Shown here piece after piece: positions 43,548 through 54,300 of a stretch of DNA of 64,000 nucleotides (the first letter of the stretch is position 1; the number at the start of each line of letters is the position of its first letter). The notes below the pieces were generated by a model. It ran no database searches, was not told the DNA's origin, and worked only from the letters and a program-made list of their open reading frames with translations. The stretch comes from Gillisia sp. CAL575 (GTDB lineage: Bacteria; Bacteroidota; Bacteroidia; Flavobacteriales; Flavobacteriaceae), in assembly GCF_000403785.1 (NCBI RefSeq), contig NZ_APHJ01000023.1, positions 62,001-126,000 of the forward strand. Direction: 5' to 3'. The translations under genes were made by a program, and so were the position numbers.

Positions 43548-45041
43548 TTATTGTGCGCTATACTTTGCTGCTTCTCCTTCTTTCGGCAGAGATTTTAAAA
43601 TGAAATCTCTAATATCATTATTTGCATTTTTAAGATCTTCACTTCTTAGGTACATCATATGTCCACTTCTATATCCCTTAAAGCTTAATCTATTCTGCAT
43701 TTTTCCGCTAGGATCTAATTGCCACATAGAATATTTTGCATTAAAATAAGTAGTAGCACCATCATAATAACCAGATTGGATAAGCACATCTAAATTAGGA
43801 TTTTGTGCCATTGCTTGTCTTAAATTCTCGCCACTGTTATCACCGCTTCTATCCCAAGGATGCACCGGGCCAAACATATTATATTTAATGTCGGTTTTAA
43901 AATTCAATTCCTGTTGCAGATAGTAATTAATAGCAGGAGTAAAGGAGTGTAACCAAGAAGTAAGTTCTGCGTTGTAATCTGGAGAATCTCCAGCCACTTT
44001 GCTGTCCATCCCCAAATATCGGGAATCTAAACGTCCAATAGTAAATCCACCATCTTCTCTCATAAGTTCTTTCCAGAAATACTGAAAGGGTACTGCAAGG
44101 TTATTTTGCACGAACACTTTTTCTGAAATCCCAGAATAGCTAGACATTTTAGCAGCAATCTCTATCTTTTTAGTTTCATCAATGAAACCACCTTTTACTA
44201 ATACTGGTAGCAAGGTATTTATGGAATAATTTTCAACTTCTGCAAGAACTGCATCCAAATCTTTGTTTTGTAACGCTGTAGGAAGTTTTTGATGATACCA
44301 TGCTGCCGCTGCAAAATAAGGAAGCCTATTGGCTATTTCTACAGGGCCGTCTCGCTCTATTCCAATTTCCGTAGGAGAAACCAAAATAACGCCATTTAAA
44401 TACATCCAGTGACTGTTTTGAAGCTCCAGCGCTAATCCAGAAACTCTTGTAGTTCCATAACTCTCACCAATAAGATATTTTGGAGACAACCATCTATTTT
44501 TTCTGGTTACAAAGGTGTTAACCCATTCTGCCAGATATTTTATATCTGCTTGTACTCCGAAGAAATCTTTTCTGTCTGTTTTGTTCTCTTCCGGATCTAT
44601 CAACCTAGAATATCCTGTGTTTACAGGATTTACATACACGATATCTGCAACATCAAGAATTGAATACGGATTTTCTTTCACTCCATAAGGTTGTACAGGA
44701 AAGCCTTCATCGTCAATCTTTAAAATTCTAGGCCCGGTATATGCCAAATGCATCCAAACTGAAGCAGATCCTGGTCCTCCGTTAAAGGAGATCACTAACG
44801 GCCTATTCTCTGTGTTTTTAATATCATCGCGTTTATAATAAGTGTAAAACAAACTTGCAACAGGAATCCCTTTTTCGTTCCAAACTGGTTGTGTTCCGGT
44901 TTGGGCGGTATAGTTTATGTTCTTCCCATTGATTGTTACAGAATGCCTAGAAGCAACCAAGGTGTCTACCGGTAATTTAACTTGTTGAGAAAATGAGGTA
45001 AGCGAAATTAAGCAAAGACTTAATAGGGTAATAAATTTCAT
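43548..45041 (-). CDS. S10-family serine carboxypeptidase-like protein
   Basis: 497 residues. Signal peptide MKFITLLSLCLISLTSFSQ, so exported. SFNGGPGSASVWMH (85-98) forms the oxyanion site, IGESYGTTR (191-199) contains nucleophile S194, IQSGYYDGATTY the catalytic aspartate region, and SGHMMYLRS the catalytic histidine. It would release C-terminal amino acids from peptides in the periplasm. It lies 44 bases downstream of the UbiB-like gene on the same strand and may be co-transcribed, without an obvious functional link. M61 and M3 peptidases also occur in this window. Confidence 0.88.
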   Translation of the reverse strand: MKFITLLSLCLISLTSFSQQVKLPVDTLVASRHSVTINGKNINYTAQTGTQPVWNEKGIPVASLFYTYYKRDDIKNTENRPLVISFNGGPGSASVWMHLAYTGPRILKIDDEGFPVQPYGVKENPYSILDVADIVYVNPVNTGYSRLIDPEENKTDRKDFFGVQADIKYLAEWVNTFVTRKNRWLSPKYLIGESYGTTRVSGLALELQNSHWMYLNGVILVSPTEIGIERDGPVEIANRLPYFAAAAWYHQKLPTALQNKDLDAVLAEVENYSINTLLPVLVKGGFIDETKKIEIAAKMSSYSGISEKVFVQNNLAVPFQYFWKELMREDGGFTIGRLDSRYLGMDSKVAGDSPDYNAELTSWLHSFTPAINYYLQQELNFKTDIKYNMFGPVHPWDRSGDNSGENLRQAMAQNPNLDVLIQSGYYDGATTYFNAKYSMWQLDPSGKMQNRLSFKGYRSGHMMYLRSEDLKNANNDIRDFILKSLPKEGEAAKYSAQ

Positions 45042-45085
45042 AAAGTGAATTTTAAATTGAAGCTAATTAGAAGATTTCAAGTTAA

Positions 45086-46756
45086 TTATTTTTTGAATTT
45101 AAAACCTTCATCTTTAAAAATAATAATATAGCTTAAGAAAAGTCCACCAAAAGCTGCGATCATAAAAAATATAATAGCAAGACCGGGATATCCAAAAATT
45201 ATAAAAGTAGAAGGCACTTTCATTAACATAGCTGCGCCTACTATCATAGCTGCAATGATAAGTCCTAAAGTAATTCTGTTTGCAACCTTCTGGAAACCAT
45301 CGGTAAAACGTTGCTGATCTATGGCATCTACCTTGATCTTGAATTCATTATTAGCAAGATTTTCAGAAATTTTATTTAGTCGTTCTGGGAGACGCTCTGC
45401 TAATTTTTTTGATTCTAAGGCAACCGAAAATAAATTTTCAGGTTTTAATTCCTTGTACATTTTGGAACGCATCATCTTATGCACATGCTTCTTAATCGCT
45501 TCCTTAAGATCGAATTCAGGATCTAAGACTGCAATGATCTGATCCATATTAAGAAATATTTTCCCTAAAATATTAATCTCTACACAAATTAAGATCCCAT
45601 TATCGGCAGCAATTCGATTCATCTGAATTAAAAGTCGTCCTGTCTCCATTTCTTTAGCCATTTTCACCTGACTATCCATAATCAATTTATTAATAGATCT
45701 GCGGAAGGTTTTTACATCAGATTGATCTGTGAGTTCGCTCATATTTAATAGCACATCTGCAGCGGCTTCCCCATCTTCCTGACTCAAAGCTATTAATAGC
45801 TGAAGTAGTTTTTCTTGAATATTCCGAGTGAATTTGGCGACCATTCCCAGATCTATCAAGGCGATCTGGTTGTTAGATGTAATATGGATATTTCCGGGAT
45901 GAGGATCTGCATGTACAAATCCATCCGTGATAATTTGTTTTAAATATGCTTCTACCAACTCATCTACAAGAGGACCTAAATCATTCTCTAACTTTTTCAT
46001 AGGAGAAATAGAGGTGATCTTTTTACCTTGAATATAATCCATGGTAAGAACTTTAGATGAAGAATAATCCAGAATAGGTTGAGGAACCGTAAGATTTCTG
46101 AATTCCTTTAAGTTTTCTCCTAAAGTGATTAAATTTTGTGCTTCTCTCTTGTAATCTAGTTCTTGCAAAAGGATATGTCTAAGCTCAGCCAGAACATTAT
46201 CAAAAGCATATTTTTTAGCAACATCTGTATGTTTAACAGCAAAATCTGCTATTTCTTTCAAGGTATCCAGATCATCCAAAAATTTCTTACGGATTCCAGG
46301 TCTCTGAATTTTAACTGCAACCGTTTTTCCTGATCTTAAGGTTGCTTTATGAACTTGCCCAATAGACGCACTTGCTAAAGGCTCTTCATCAAAAGAAGTA
46401 AATGCTTTGGAAATTCGAATTCCAATTTCCTCTTCAACGATCTCTTGAACTGTACTGTATTCAATTGGTGGCACGTCATCTTGTAAACTTGCTAAGGCCT
46501 CTAAATATGAATCTGGTAAAAGATCTGGTCTTGTAGATAGAAGTTGACCTAATTTAATATAAGTTGGCCCCATATTCTTGAGGTCTTCTACTAATTCTTC
46601 TGGCGACTGATCATAAGCTTCAGACAATTTTTCATCTTGATCATCTTCGTTTAAAGCTGTAGAAGCGGTTTTAGTGAAAAGATCGCTGTTCCAATATTTC
46701 AGCATAAAAGCCATGAATTTTTGATAACGCTGAAGATTTTCGGGAAGTATAGACAT
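45086..46756 (-). CDS. UbiB/ABC1/AarF-family atypical kinase
   Basis: 556 residues. YIKLGQLLSTRPDLLP (66-81) is the KxGQ motif specific to the ABC1/UbiB family, ASASIGQVHKA the alanine-rich nucleotide loop, LDYKREAQNL the ExD segment, and HADPHPGNIHI with LIDLGMVAKF the catalytic and metal sites. Two hydrophobic helices at about 495-550 anchor it to the inner membrane. UbiB members support quinone biosynthesis; Flavobacteriia use menaquinone, so a general lipid-related ATPase role is likely. The exact function in Bacteroidota is not established. Confidence 0.88.
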   Translation of the reverse strand: MSILPENLQRYQKFMAFMLKYWNSDLFTKTASTALNEDDQDEKLSEAYDQSPEELVEDLKNMGPTYIKLGQLLSTRPDLLPDSYLEALASLQDDVPPIEYSTVQEIVEEEIGIRISKAFTSFDEEPLASASIGQVHKATLRSGKTVAVKIQRPGIRKKFLDDLDTLKEIADFAVKHTDVAKKYAFDNVLAELRHILLQELDYKREAQNLITLGENLKEFRNLTVPQPILDYSSSKVLTMDYIQGKKITSISPMKKLENDLGPLVDELVEAYLKQIITDGFVHADPHPGNIHITSNNQIALIDLGMVAKFTRNIQEKLLQLLIALSQEDGEAAADVLLNMSELTDQSDVKTFRRSINKLIMDSQVKMAKEMETGRLLIQMNRIAADNGILICVEINILGKIFLNMDQIIAVLDPEFDLKEAIKKHVHKMMRSKMYKELKPENLFSVALESKKLAERLPERLNKISENLANNEFKIKVDAIDQQRFTDGFQKVANRITLGLIIAAMIVGAAMLMKVPSTFIIFGYPGLAIIFFMIAAFGGLFLSYIIIFKDEGFKFKK

Positions 46757-47080
46757 ATTCCTATTTTAGTTTTGTTGAAGATTTAAATATATATTTTAAA
46801 TGTTTTACCAGCAAAATCATTTAATAATACTTTGGCAGAACTGAATATTTATTCGGCCAGAATTGATGGCCCACTTTTTAGGAAATCGATCTTTGTGTCC
46901 ACCTTCTGTTATACAAAAAGGAAATTCAGATCTCGTTTCTAAATTTATACATATTCTAAAATCGTTATAGAGTCAATTTAAATTTAGAGAAATCTTGTTT
47001 GCCCTATAGAAGATTTACAAATAATATCTAATCAACAATTGTTAAATGAGAAGTAAGAGAAAGCACTGCGAATAATCTGG
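46757..47080. other. Gene-free 324-bp gap
   Basis: Lies upstream of the UbiB-like gene and downstream of the antiporter gene, both on the minus strand. I see no ORF with protein-like composition, no strong hairpin and no full TAnnTTTG box on the minus strand. It must contain the UbiB promoter, but I cannot place it. Confidence 0.5.
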
Positions 47081-49081
47081 CTATAAAGACAATTCTTTGT
47101 TGAGGTTGTTAATGTTTGAAGGAGCGCCAAAGAGGTAGAGTAGATCTCCCTGTTTTATAACTGTATCTGGAGTGATATCTGTAATATAATGGCTATCTCG
47201 TTTTATTGTTAAAATAGTAACCCCATAATTCTTGCTAATCCCAGATTCCATAACGGTTTTTTCTACCACGCTATTTGCACCTTGTGTTACACTAAGGGTT
47301 ACAATATCTTTATTTGGTATATTTAAATGCCTGTAAGATGGAGTATGAGGCCCCACTTTTAGAGTAGTTAACATTTCATAATCTGAAGATCGCACCTGAT
47401 TTATGAAATTTTGAATCTCATCATGAGGAATCAAATATTTCCTTAATACTCTACTGAAGATCTCTATAGATGTTTCAAATTCTTCTGGGATTACCTCATC
47501 TGCACCAAGTCTTATATTTTCTGCGATTTCTTTGACATATCTAGTGCGCACAATAATAAACGCGGTCTTAGAATAGTCTCGAACTTCATTGATGATTTTT
47601 TTGGTGGCATCAGGATCAGAAATAGCTATTACTACTACCCGAGCTTCTTGTACATGAATATGTTTTAAAATAACTGGATTGGTAGCATCTCCAAATACAA
47701 TTGGTTCATTATTTTTCTTAGCCTCTTGAAATGCCTCTTGTTCCAGATCTACAATAATATAAGGAATATTAGTGCTTTTTGCCGCTTTAGATATATTCTT
47801 TCCGTTAATTCCATAGCCAATAATTACTAAATGATCTTTCAACTCTTCAGTATTAGAATGATTTTGAAGCTGAATATTATGGTAACTAATTAGTCGTTTT
47901 CTTATCGTTTTTGGAACAGGTAATTTCAGCAGAAAATAAGTAAGCTTAGGTGCATAGTTCATTAAGAACGGAGTAAGCGCCATTGTAATAATTGAAATTG
48001 CTAAAAAGTACTGGTAGATATTGGTAGGTAATAAGCCGTTTTCTAGACCTACGGTGGATAGTAAAAGGGAAAATTCACCTACTTGAAATATCGAGAAAAC
48101 AGTTAAAAACATCGTTCTCGCAGGGTATCTTAAGCTTATCACTGTAATCGTAATTATCAGCATTTTCAGTAAAATAACTGCAATAACTAAGAGTATAACG
48201 TAAATGAAATTATTAAAAAAGAACTCTAGATTCAATAAAGAGCCTACAGAGATAAAGAAAAAGCTTATAAAGATCTCCCGAAATGGTAGCACATTCGCTG
48301 TAGCCTGATGACTGTAATCTGATTCAGATATAATTAGACCCGCAAAGAATGCTCCTAAGGCTAGTGAAAGTCCTATAGCAGATGTAAGCCACGCTACCGA
48401 GAAGCAAAACACTATGGTAGTTAAGATAAATAACTCCCTGTTTTTGGATTTTATTACTAATTCAAAAATCCTCGGGACTATATAGATAGCCAATAGATAA
48501 ATGATAATTAAAACACCCACTATTTTAATAAGGAGGATTCCAAGGGTGTTCCAAATGTTTTCATCTTGCCCTGTTAATAGTGGAGTTAGTAACATCATGG
48601 GAACAACCACGATATCCTGAAATATTAGGATGGCAACTGTTATTCTTCCATGTGGGGAGGTAACTTCTCCCTTTTCCTGTAGAATTTTTAGTACGATTGC
48701 AGTACTACTTAAGGAAAATAGAAACCCAATAAAAACAGCTGTATTAAGAGGAATTCCTATGATGTTAGCCAAAAAAGCAGTTAAAAGTATGGTACCGCCA
48801 ACTTGCATTCCACCACCAATAATGATGGTTTTTTTTATGGCTGCCAAACCTTTAAGAGAAAGTTCTATTCCAATAATAAAGAGAAGAAATATGATTCCTA
48901 TTTCAGACAGAAGTTCTACTTCATGTTGGGAACTAATTAAATTGAAAGCGTAAGGTCCTGCAATTATTCCCGCAAGTAAAAAACCCAATAAGGAGGGAAC
49001 TTTTATTTTCTGAAATAAAAGAATTATAAAAATAGAAAGACCTAAAATTATAACGATGTCCTTGAGGATTGGTATATCCAT
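47081..49081 (-). CDS. CPA2-family cation:proton antiporter with TrkA-N and TrkA-C domains
   Basis: 666 residues. About twelve membrane segments fill 1-385, with the CPA2 signatures GFLFSLSSTAIVLKIL and GLSLALGAFFAGLIISESDYSHQA. A RCK/TrkA-N domain begins at DHLVIIGYGINGKNI (about 418), containing the Rossmann nucleotide site and VFGDATNP. A TrkA-C domain occupies about 580-665. The layout is that of KefB/KefC-like K+/H+ or Na+/H+ antiporters gated by a nucleotide. Ion specificity is not readable. Monocistronic by position. Confidence 0.9.
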   Translation of the reverse strand: MDIPILKDIVIILGLSIFIILLFQKIKVPSLLGFLLAGIIAGPYAFNLISSQHEVELLSEIGIIFLLFIIGIELSLKGLAAIKKTIIIGGGMQVGGTILLTAFLANIIGIPLNTAVFIGFLFSLSSTAIVLKILQEKGEVTSPHGRITVAILIFQDIVVVPMMLLTPLLTGQDENIWNTLGILLIKIVGVLIIIYLLAIYIVPRIFELVIKSKNRELFILTTIVFCFSVAWLTSAIGLSLALGAFFAGLIISESDYSHQATANVLPFREIFISFFFISVGSLLNLEFFFNNFIYVILLVIAVILLKMLIITITVISLRYPARTMFLTVFSIFQVGEFSLLLSTVGLENGLLPTNIYQYFLAISIITMALTPFLMNYAPKLTYFLLKLPVPKTIRKRLISYHNIQLQNHSNTEELKDHLVIIGYGINGKNISKAAKSTNIPYIIVDLEQEAFQEAKKNNEPIVFGDATNPVILKHIHVQEARVVVIAISDPDATKKIINEVRDYSKTAFIIVRTRYVKEIAENIRLGADEVIPEEFETSIEIFSRVLRKYLIPHDEIQNFINQVRSSDYEMLTTLKVGPHTPSYRHLNIPNKDIVTLSVTQGANSVVEKTVMESGISKNYGVTILTIKRDSHYITDITPDTVIKQGDLLYLFGAPSNINNLNKELSL

Positions 49082-49222
49082 TACTGCTAAAATTGATTTT
49101 TATTAGCAACGAATTTACAAATAGGAGTTCAATAATAATATTATAAGTGTGCTTTGTGACAGAAATATTAAAATTCTACTAAGAATAAGTTTTAGGTAAT
49201 CAACATAACTTTGAAAAAAATA

Positions 49223-49295
49223 AGAGGTTGTCTAATAAAAATCATCCTAGCATGCCGAAAAAATTCAGAATGAAGATCTTTATTAAACAACCTCT
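49223..49295. repeat. 73-base nested palindromic element (REP/MITE-like)
   Basis: Outer arms AGAGGTTGTCTAATAAA (49223-49239) and TTTATTAAACAACCTCT (49279-49295) match at 16 of 17 positions. The interior holds a second, imperfect pair, CATGCCGAA with TTCAGAATG (7 of 9). It sits between two minus-strand genes, just past the stop of the M61 gene (49317). It may act as that gene's terminator, but the nested layout and GAGGTTGTCTAA-type ends resemble miniature repeats or degenerate IS ends. Confidence 0.75.
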
Positions 49296-49316
49296 AGTAA
49301 TTCTTGCGGTATGCCT

Positions 49317-51194
49317 TTAGTTTTTTAACCAGGCAGTTCTTAATTTCACTTTTGCATCTGTTGCAGGAAGTTCCATTTCTTTTATTGTAGTTGTCTTAGT
49401 AGAAGGAGCTGTGATTTTCCCCGTTAATAAAACTTCTTCCTCATTTCTTTCTAGCAACATATTAATATCATCACCTTCACTCCATGACTGTGAACCCATT
49501 ACTAAATCGTATACATTCTGGATAGTATATGTAGTTCCATTCACTTCTTTAATAATGTCTCCATTTTTGACTCCTAGTTGGGTTAAAAAAGAATTTAATG
49601 TAATCCCTTTTCTGAAAAACAATTCCATGCTCTCAGGATTTCCATCTATATAAGGCACCTGTCCATTTAAGAAAAAGGAGGTTGGAGTTTCTTCGGTAGC
49701 CATTTCAATACCAACTTTACTTAAAAATTGATCATAAGGAATAGGAGTACTCCCCGTAACATAAGTGTCAAAGAAATTCTGAATTTCTGGATAGGTCAAT
49801 GAAACGATAGTTGGTATTAATTGATCATCTTTAAATGGCTTATTCTTGCCATATTTCTCACTAAGTTTTTTCATAAGATCTAAAATTCCCATTTCACCTT
49901 TACTCAATTCTCGAAGTCTAAGATCTAAAGCCATTCCAATTAATGCACCTTTTTGATATACATTATAGTACTCATCTTTGTAAGGAGCATCCAAAACATT
50001 TTTGCTCATGTAAGTAAATGATAAGCTATCATTATAGTTCTTAGAAGACTCTATTTGAGAGGATACTCTCTTATAAAAATCTTGGTTATCTATTAAACCT
50101 TGATTTATTTGAAATAGATTGGCGAAGTATTCTGTTACTCCTTCATACATCCATAAATGCTGAGACATTTTAGGATTGTTATAATCAAAATAATGGATCT
50201 CTTCTGCATGGACATTTAATGGAGTAAGAATATGAAAGAATTCATGGGAAACCACATCTGTCATTGCACCATTTAAAGTTTCTAATGGCATTGTCTCGGG
50301 AAGTACTACTACCGTAGAAGTATGATGTTCTAAAGCTCCAAATCCTTTAGCGTCTAATTTTGCAGGATCTGCCAAATACAGTAAGATGGAGTAATTAGCT
50401 GTATTGTCTATTTTTCCTAAAAATCGCTTTTGAGCTGCGATCATAGTTTCAATTTGTGGCTTGATGCTTTTAGCTGTATGAATCTTGTTTGGAGAATACA
50501 CAGATAATAACACTTTTATACCTTCTACATTTACATAAGTAGTATCTGGCTTGGAATACATAATGGGATTATCTACTACGTCAAAATACCGCTGAGCTAA
50601 GTAAATGTCTTTTTTAGAATTTGGTGTTTTCTCTAGATCAACACTTTCTGAAAGTTTAAGGGAAGTACTACCAAAAAGATCATTTGGTCTATTGATGATT
50701 AATTGATAAGGTTTTTCTTTTAATTCATCAAAATAGCCTACAAAACCATGTAGATTTAAGAGGATGTTATTTTTCACATCGATATTAGTTCCAGAAGGAG
50801 AAAACACTCCTTTTTCACCATCAATGTCAAAAGTATCATTCACCAAGTAAGTGATCTTATCTAGATTTGCTGAGTTTTCAATTTTCCAGGAATTTTCATC
50901 AGTTTTAACAACTAACAGTTCTGCACCTAAATAATCTATAGCTTTAAAATCCTCTATAAATTTTCCGTAATTATCTATAGAATAAGTACCAGGAACTGTT
51001 TTAGGGATATGAAATGTTACTTCTGAAGTGATAAATTTTCCTGGATCTACTGTAACTTTTACTCTATCATCTTTAATATTTATAAGATCGAGATTTACTA
51101 CAGTTCTATCTTCTGTAGTAGTATTAATATTTTGAGTTGTTTTACATCCAAATGCCACACTTATTAGTGCTATAGAATATATTAATTTCTTCAT
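49317..51194 (-). CDS. M61-family metallopeptidase lipoprotein with PDZ domain
   Basis: 625 residues. MKKLIYSIALISVAFGC is a lipoprotein signal with Cys17 as lipid site. A beta-rich N-terminal domain (about 30-230) precedes the gluzincin domain with HEFFH (317-321) and the third ligand region YEGVTEYFANL. A PDZ-like domain covers about 535-600 (LGVKNGDIIKEVNG). M61 enzymes cleave peptides with N-terminal glycine or alanine. The protein should be anchored to the outer or inner membrane facing the periplasm. It belongs with the S10 and M3 peptidases to an exported peptide-degradation capacity. Confidence 0.88.
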   Translation of the reverse strand: MKKLIYSIALISVAFGCKTTQNINTTTEDRTVVNLDLINIKDDRVKVTVDPGKFITSEVTFHIPKTVPGTYSIDNYGKFIEDFKAIDYLGAELLVVKTDENSWKIENSANLDKITYLVNDTFDIDGEKGVFSPSGTNIDVKNNILLNLHGFVGYFDELKEKPYQLIINRPNDLFGSTSLKLSESVDLEKTPNSKKDIYLAQRYFDVVDNPIMYSKPDTTYVNVEGIKVLLSVYSPNKIHTAKSIKPQIETMIAAQKRFLGKIDNTANYSILLYLADPAKLDAKGFGALEHHTSTVVVLPETMPLETLNGAMTDVVSHEFFHILTPLNVHAEEIHYFDYNNPKMSQHLWMYEGVTEYFANLFQINQGLIDNQDFYKRVSSQIESSKNYNDSLSFTYMSKNVLDAPYKDEYYNVYQKGALIGMALDLRLRELSKGEMGILDLMKKLSEKYGKNKPFKDDQLIPTIVSLTYPEIQNFFDTYVTGSTPIPYDQFLSKVGIEMATEETPTSFFLNGQVPYIDGNPESMELFFRKGITLNSFLTQLGVKNGDIIKEVNGTTYTIQNVYDLVMGSQSWSEGDDINMLLERNEEEVLLTGKITAPSTKTTTIKEMELPATDAKVKLRTAWLKN

Positions 51195-51387
51195 TAATTA
51201 GGGTTTATTTTCGTTTACACGAATTAGACTTACAGCAGTATCAAATGTTACACCATTTTGTCTTCAACTCATTCAATATTATAGGTTTTGTATTATTATT
51301 TACAATTCGTTAATAAGTTGTTAATAAATTCATAAAGTGAAATAGCTGAAAATGAGCGTACTTGCGATATCTAAAAACCTAATAAAT

Positions 51388-54300
51388 ATGAAATTAACAT
51401 TACTCTACAAATTATGTGTAATAATCTGTTTGCTTTTTAGTATAACAGGAATCGCACAAGAAGTTTTTGTGAATGAAATCCATTATGACAATAATAGTAG
51501 TGATATAGGTGAAGGTATAGAAATTGCCGGGCCAGCAGGTACGCTCCTTGATGGATGGTCTATAGTTGAATATAATGGTAACGGTGGTGGAACTTCAGGA
51601 ACTACTGCATTATTTGGTACTATTCCAGATCTTCAAGGTGGTTTTGGTGCTATTTTCTTCCCTATCTCAGGTTTACAAAATGGATCTCCAGATGGATTTG
51701 CATTGGTAAATGATCTAAATGAAATCATACAATTTTTAAGTTATGAAGGGGTGCTAATCGCAACGTCTGGAGTAGCTAACGGATTAACCAGTACAGATAT
51801 TGGAGTTAGTGAATCTGGAACTTCAGCAGTAGGTTTTTCACTTCAGCTAGCGGGTACAGGACAGCAGTATCAGGATTTTACCTGGCAAGAATCTGCATTA
51901 AACAGCTATGATGCTGTTAATAATGGGCAAGATTTTGGAGGAGAAGTAGTACCGCCAACGATTGTAATAAACGAAGTTGATGCAGATACTCCTGGAACTG
52001 ATGTTTTGGAATTTGTAGAGCTTTATGATGGAGGAGTTGGGAACTCTTCACTAGATGGAAAAGTGTTGGTTTTCTTTAATGGATCTAATAATCTTAGTTA
52101 TAATACTTTCGACCTAAGCGGTATGACCACTAATGAGGAGGGATATTTGGTTTTAGGAAATACAGATGTGGAAAATGTAAATATTATATTTTCTAGTAAC
52201 GGACTCCAGAATGGAGCTGATGCTGTTGCACTTTATAATGGATCTTCTATAGATTTTCCAAACGGAACTGCTGTAACTACAAATAATTTAATTGATTCAT
52301 TTGTATATGACACCAATGATTCTGATGATGCAGATTTATTAGTCTTATTAAATGAAGGTCAGCCGCAGATAAATGAAGATGGAATGGGAGATAAAGATTC
52401 TCATTCTTCTCAACGATATATCAACGGGACTGGAGGACTTAGAAATAGCCTTACCTACGTTCAGGCATTGCCAACTCCAGGTAAAGTAAATACCAATATT
52501 ACAGAACCAGTTAATTTAGTGATTAATGAACTGGATGCGGATACTCCGGGAAGCGATTCAAAAGAATTTTTAGAATTATATGATGGTGGAAAAGGGAATA
52601 CTCCTTTAGATGGATTTATCGTGGTGACCTATAACGGGAACGGTGATAAAAGTTATGGTGCATATGATCTTGCAGGACAAGTTACCAATACAGAAGGTTA
52701 TTTTGTTATGGGAAATGCCGATGTAGAAAACGTAAATATGGTCGTTTCTAGTAATACCTTTCAAAATGGAGCAGACGCAGTTGCATTATATCAGGATGTA
52801 GTATCCAGTTTTCCGAATGGAACCGAAATTACTTTAGAAAATTTAGTAGATGCTTTAGTATATGGGACAGACGATCCTCAAGATGAAGAATTGGTAGTTC
52901 TTCTAAATGAAGGACAATTGCAAGCAGATGAAAATGCTAACGGAAGTCAGGCAGATGAATCTTTACAGAGATTTCCAAATGGCCAAGGAGGAGTAAGAAA
53001 CACAGCTTCATATATTGCAACAAAACCATCGCCAGGTAAAGAAAATGGTGCTATAATTCCTCAAACAGAATTATTGACGATTGCTGAAGCCAGAATAGTA
53101 GCAGATAATGAGACTGTTACAATCACAGGTACCTTAACGGTAACAGATCAATTTAGTGGTCCTGCTTATATTCAAGATGAAACTGGAGCAATGGCTATTT
53201 ATGATGCACAGGTTTATGGAAAGGATAACTTTAAGATTGGAGATTCTATAACAGTAACCGGAACTAAGATCACTTATAATGGACAAATTGAAATTAGTCC
53301 TGTTAGTAGAGTAGATTTTGAGGGACAAGCCATTAATCCAATTGTTCCATTACAAATTACACTTGCAGAATTGTCTGAGCATCCAGATGAATTGGTTACT
53401 ATCACAGATATCACTTTTGCTGAAGATGTTGTTGGCGACTTAATTTTTGGTGGTGGAAACTATGACGTTTCAGATTCTAGCGGACCTGGAGTTTTCAGAA
53501 TAGATCCTCAAACTTCTGCTTTTGTTGGAAAAGCGATTCCTGCTAGTTGTGCTCAAATAACAGGTATAGCAGCAGATGTTTATTTCAATATCATTCCTAG
53601 AATCTTGGAAGATTTCCCATGTGCTGGAACTTTTGATAATACAGGAACAGATTCAGTTATTTCGAGAGAACTTACGTTAGATGTTGTTACTTGGAATATT
53701 GAGTGGTTTGGTGATGAAGCCAATACTCCAGTTTACAACAATCCAAATTCAGATGAAATTCAGAAAAATAAAGTTAAAGCCGTTTTATTGGATCTGGATG
53801 CCGATGTTATTGCTGTAGAAGAGATTTCCGATGACGTTTTATTCGGACAAATGATTTCTGAAATGGAAGGTTACGATTATATACTTTCTGATGCTACTTC
53901 GTATCCGGATTCTCCAGGAGGACAGAAAGTTGGTTTTATTTATAGAACCGATGTGGTTTCTGTAAAGTCTACCAGAGCAATGTTTAAATCTGTACATCCG
54001 TTTTATGATGGAGACGGTTCTTTACTTTCAGATTACCCGGAAAGCCCAGATAGATTTTATGCAAGTGGAAGATTACCATTTATGATGGAAGCCGATGTGA
54101 CCTTGAATGGACAAACGAATACAATCAATTTCGTAGGATTACATGCAAGAGCAAATGGTAGTACAGATTCTCAGTCTAGATATGATATGAGGAAATATGA
54201 TGTTGGTGTTCTAAAGGATTCTTTAGATATGTACTATTCAGATAAGAATGTAATGATACTTGGAGATTTTAATGATGATGTGGATGTTACTGTGGCAGAC

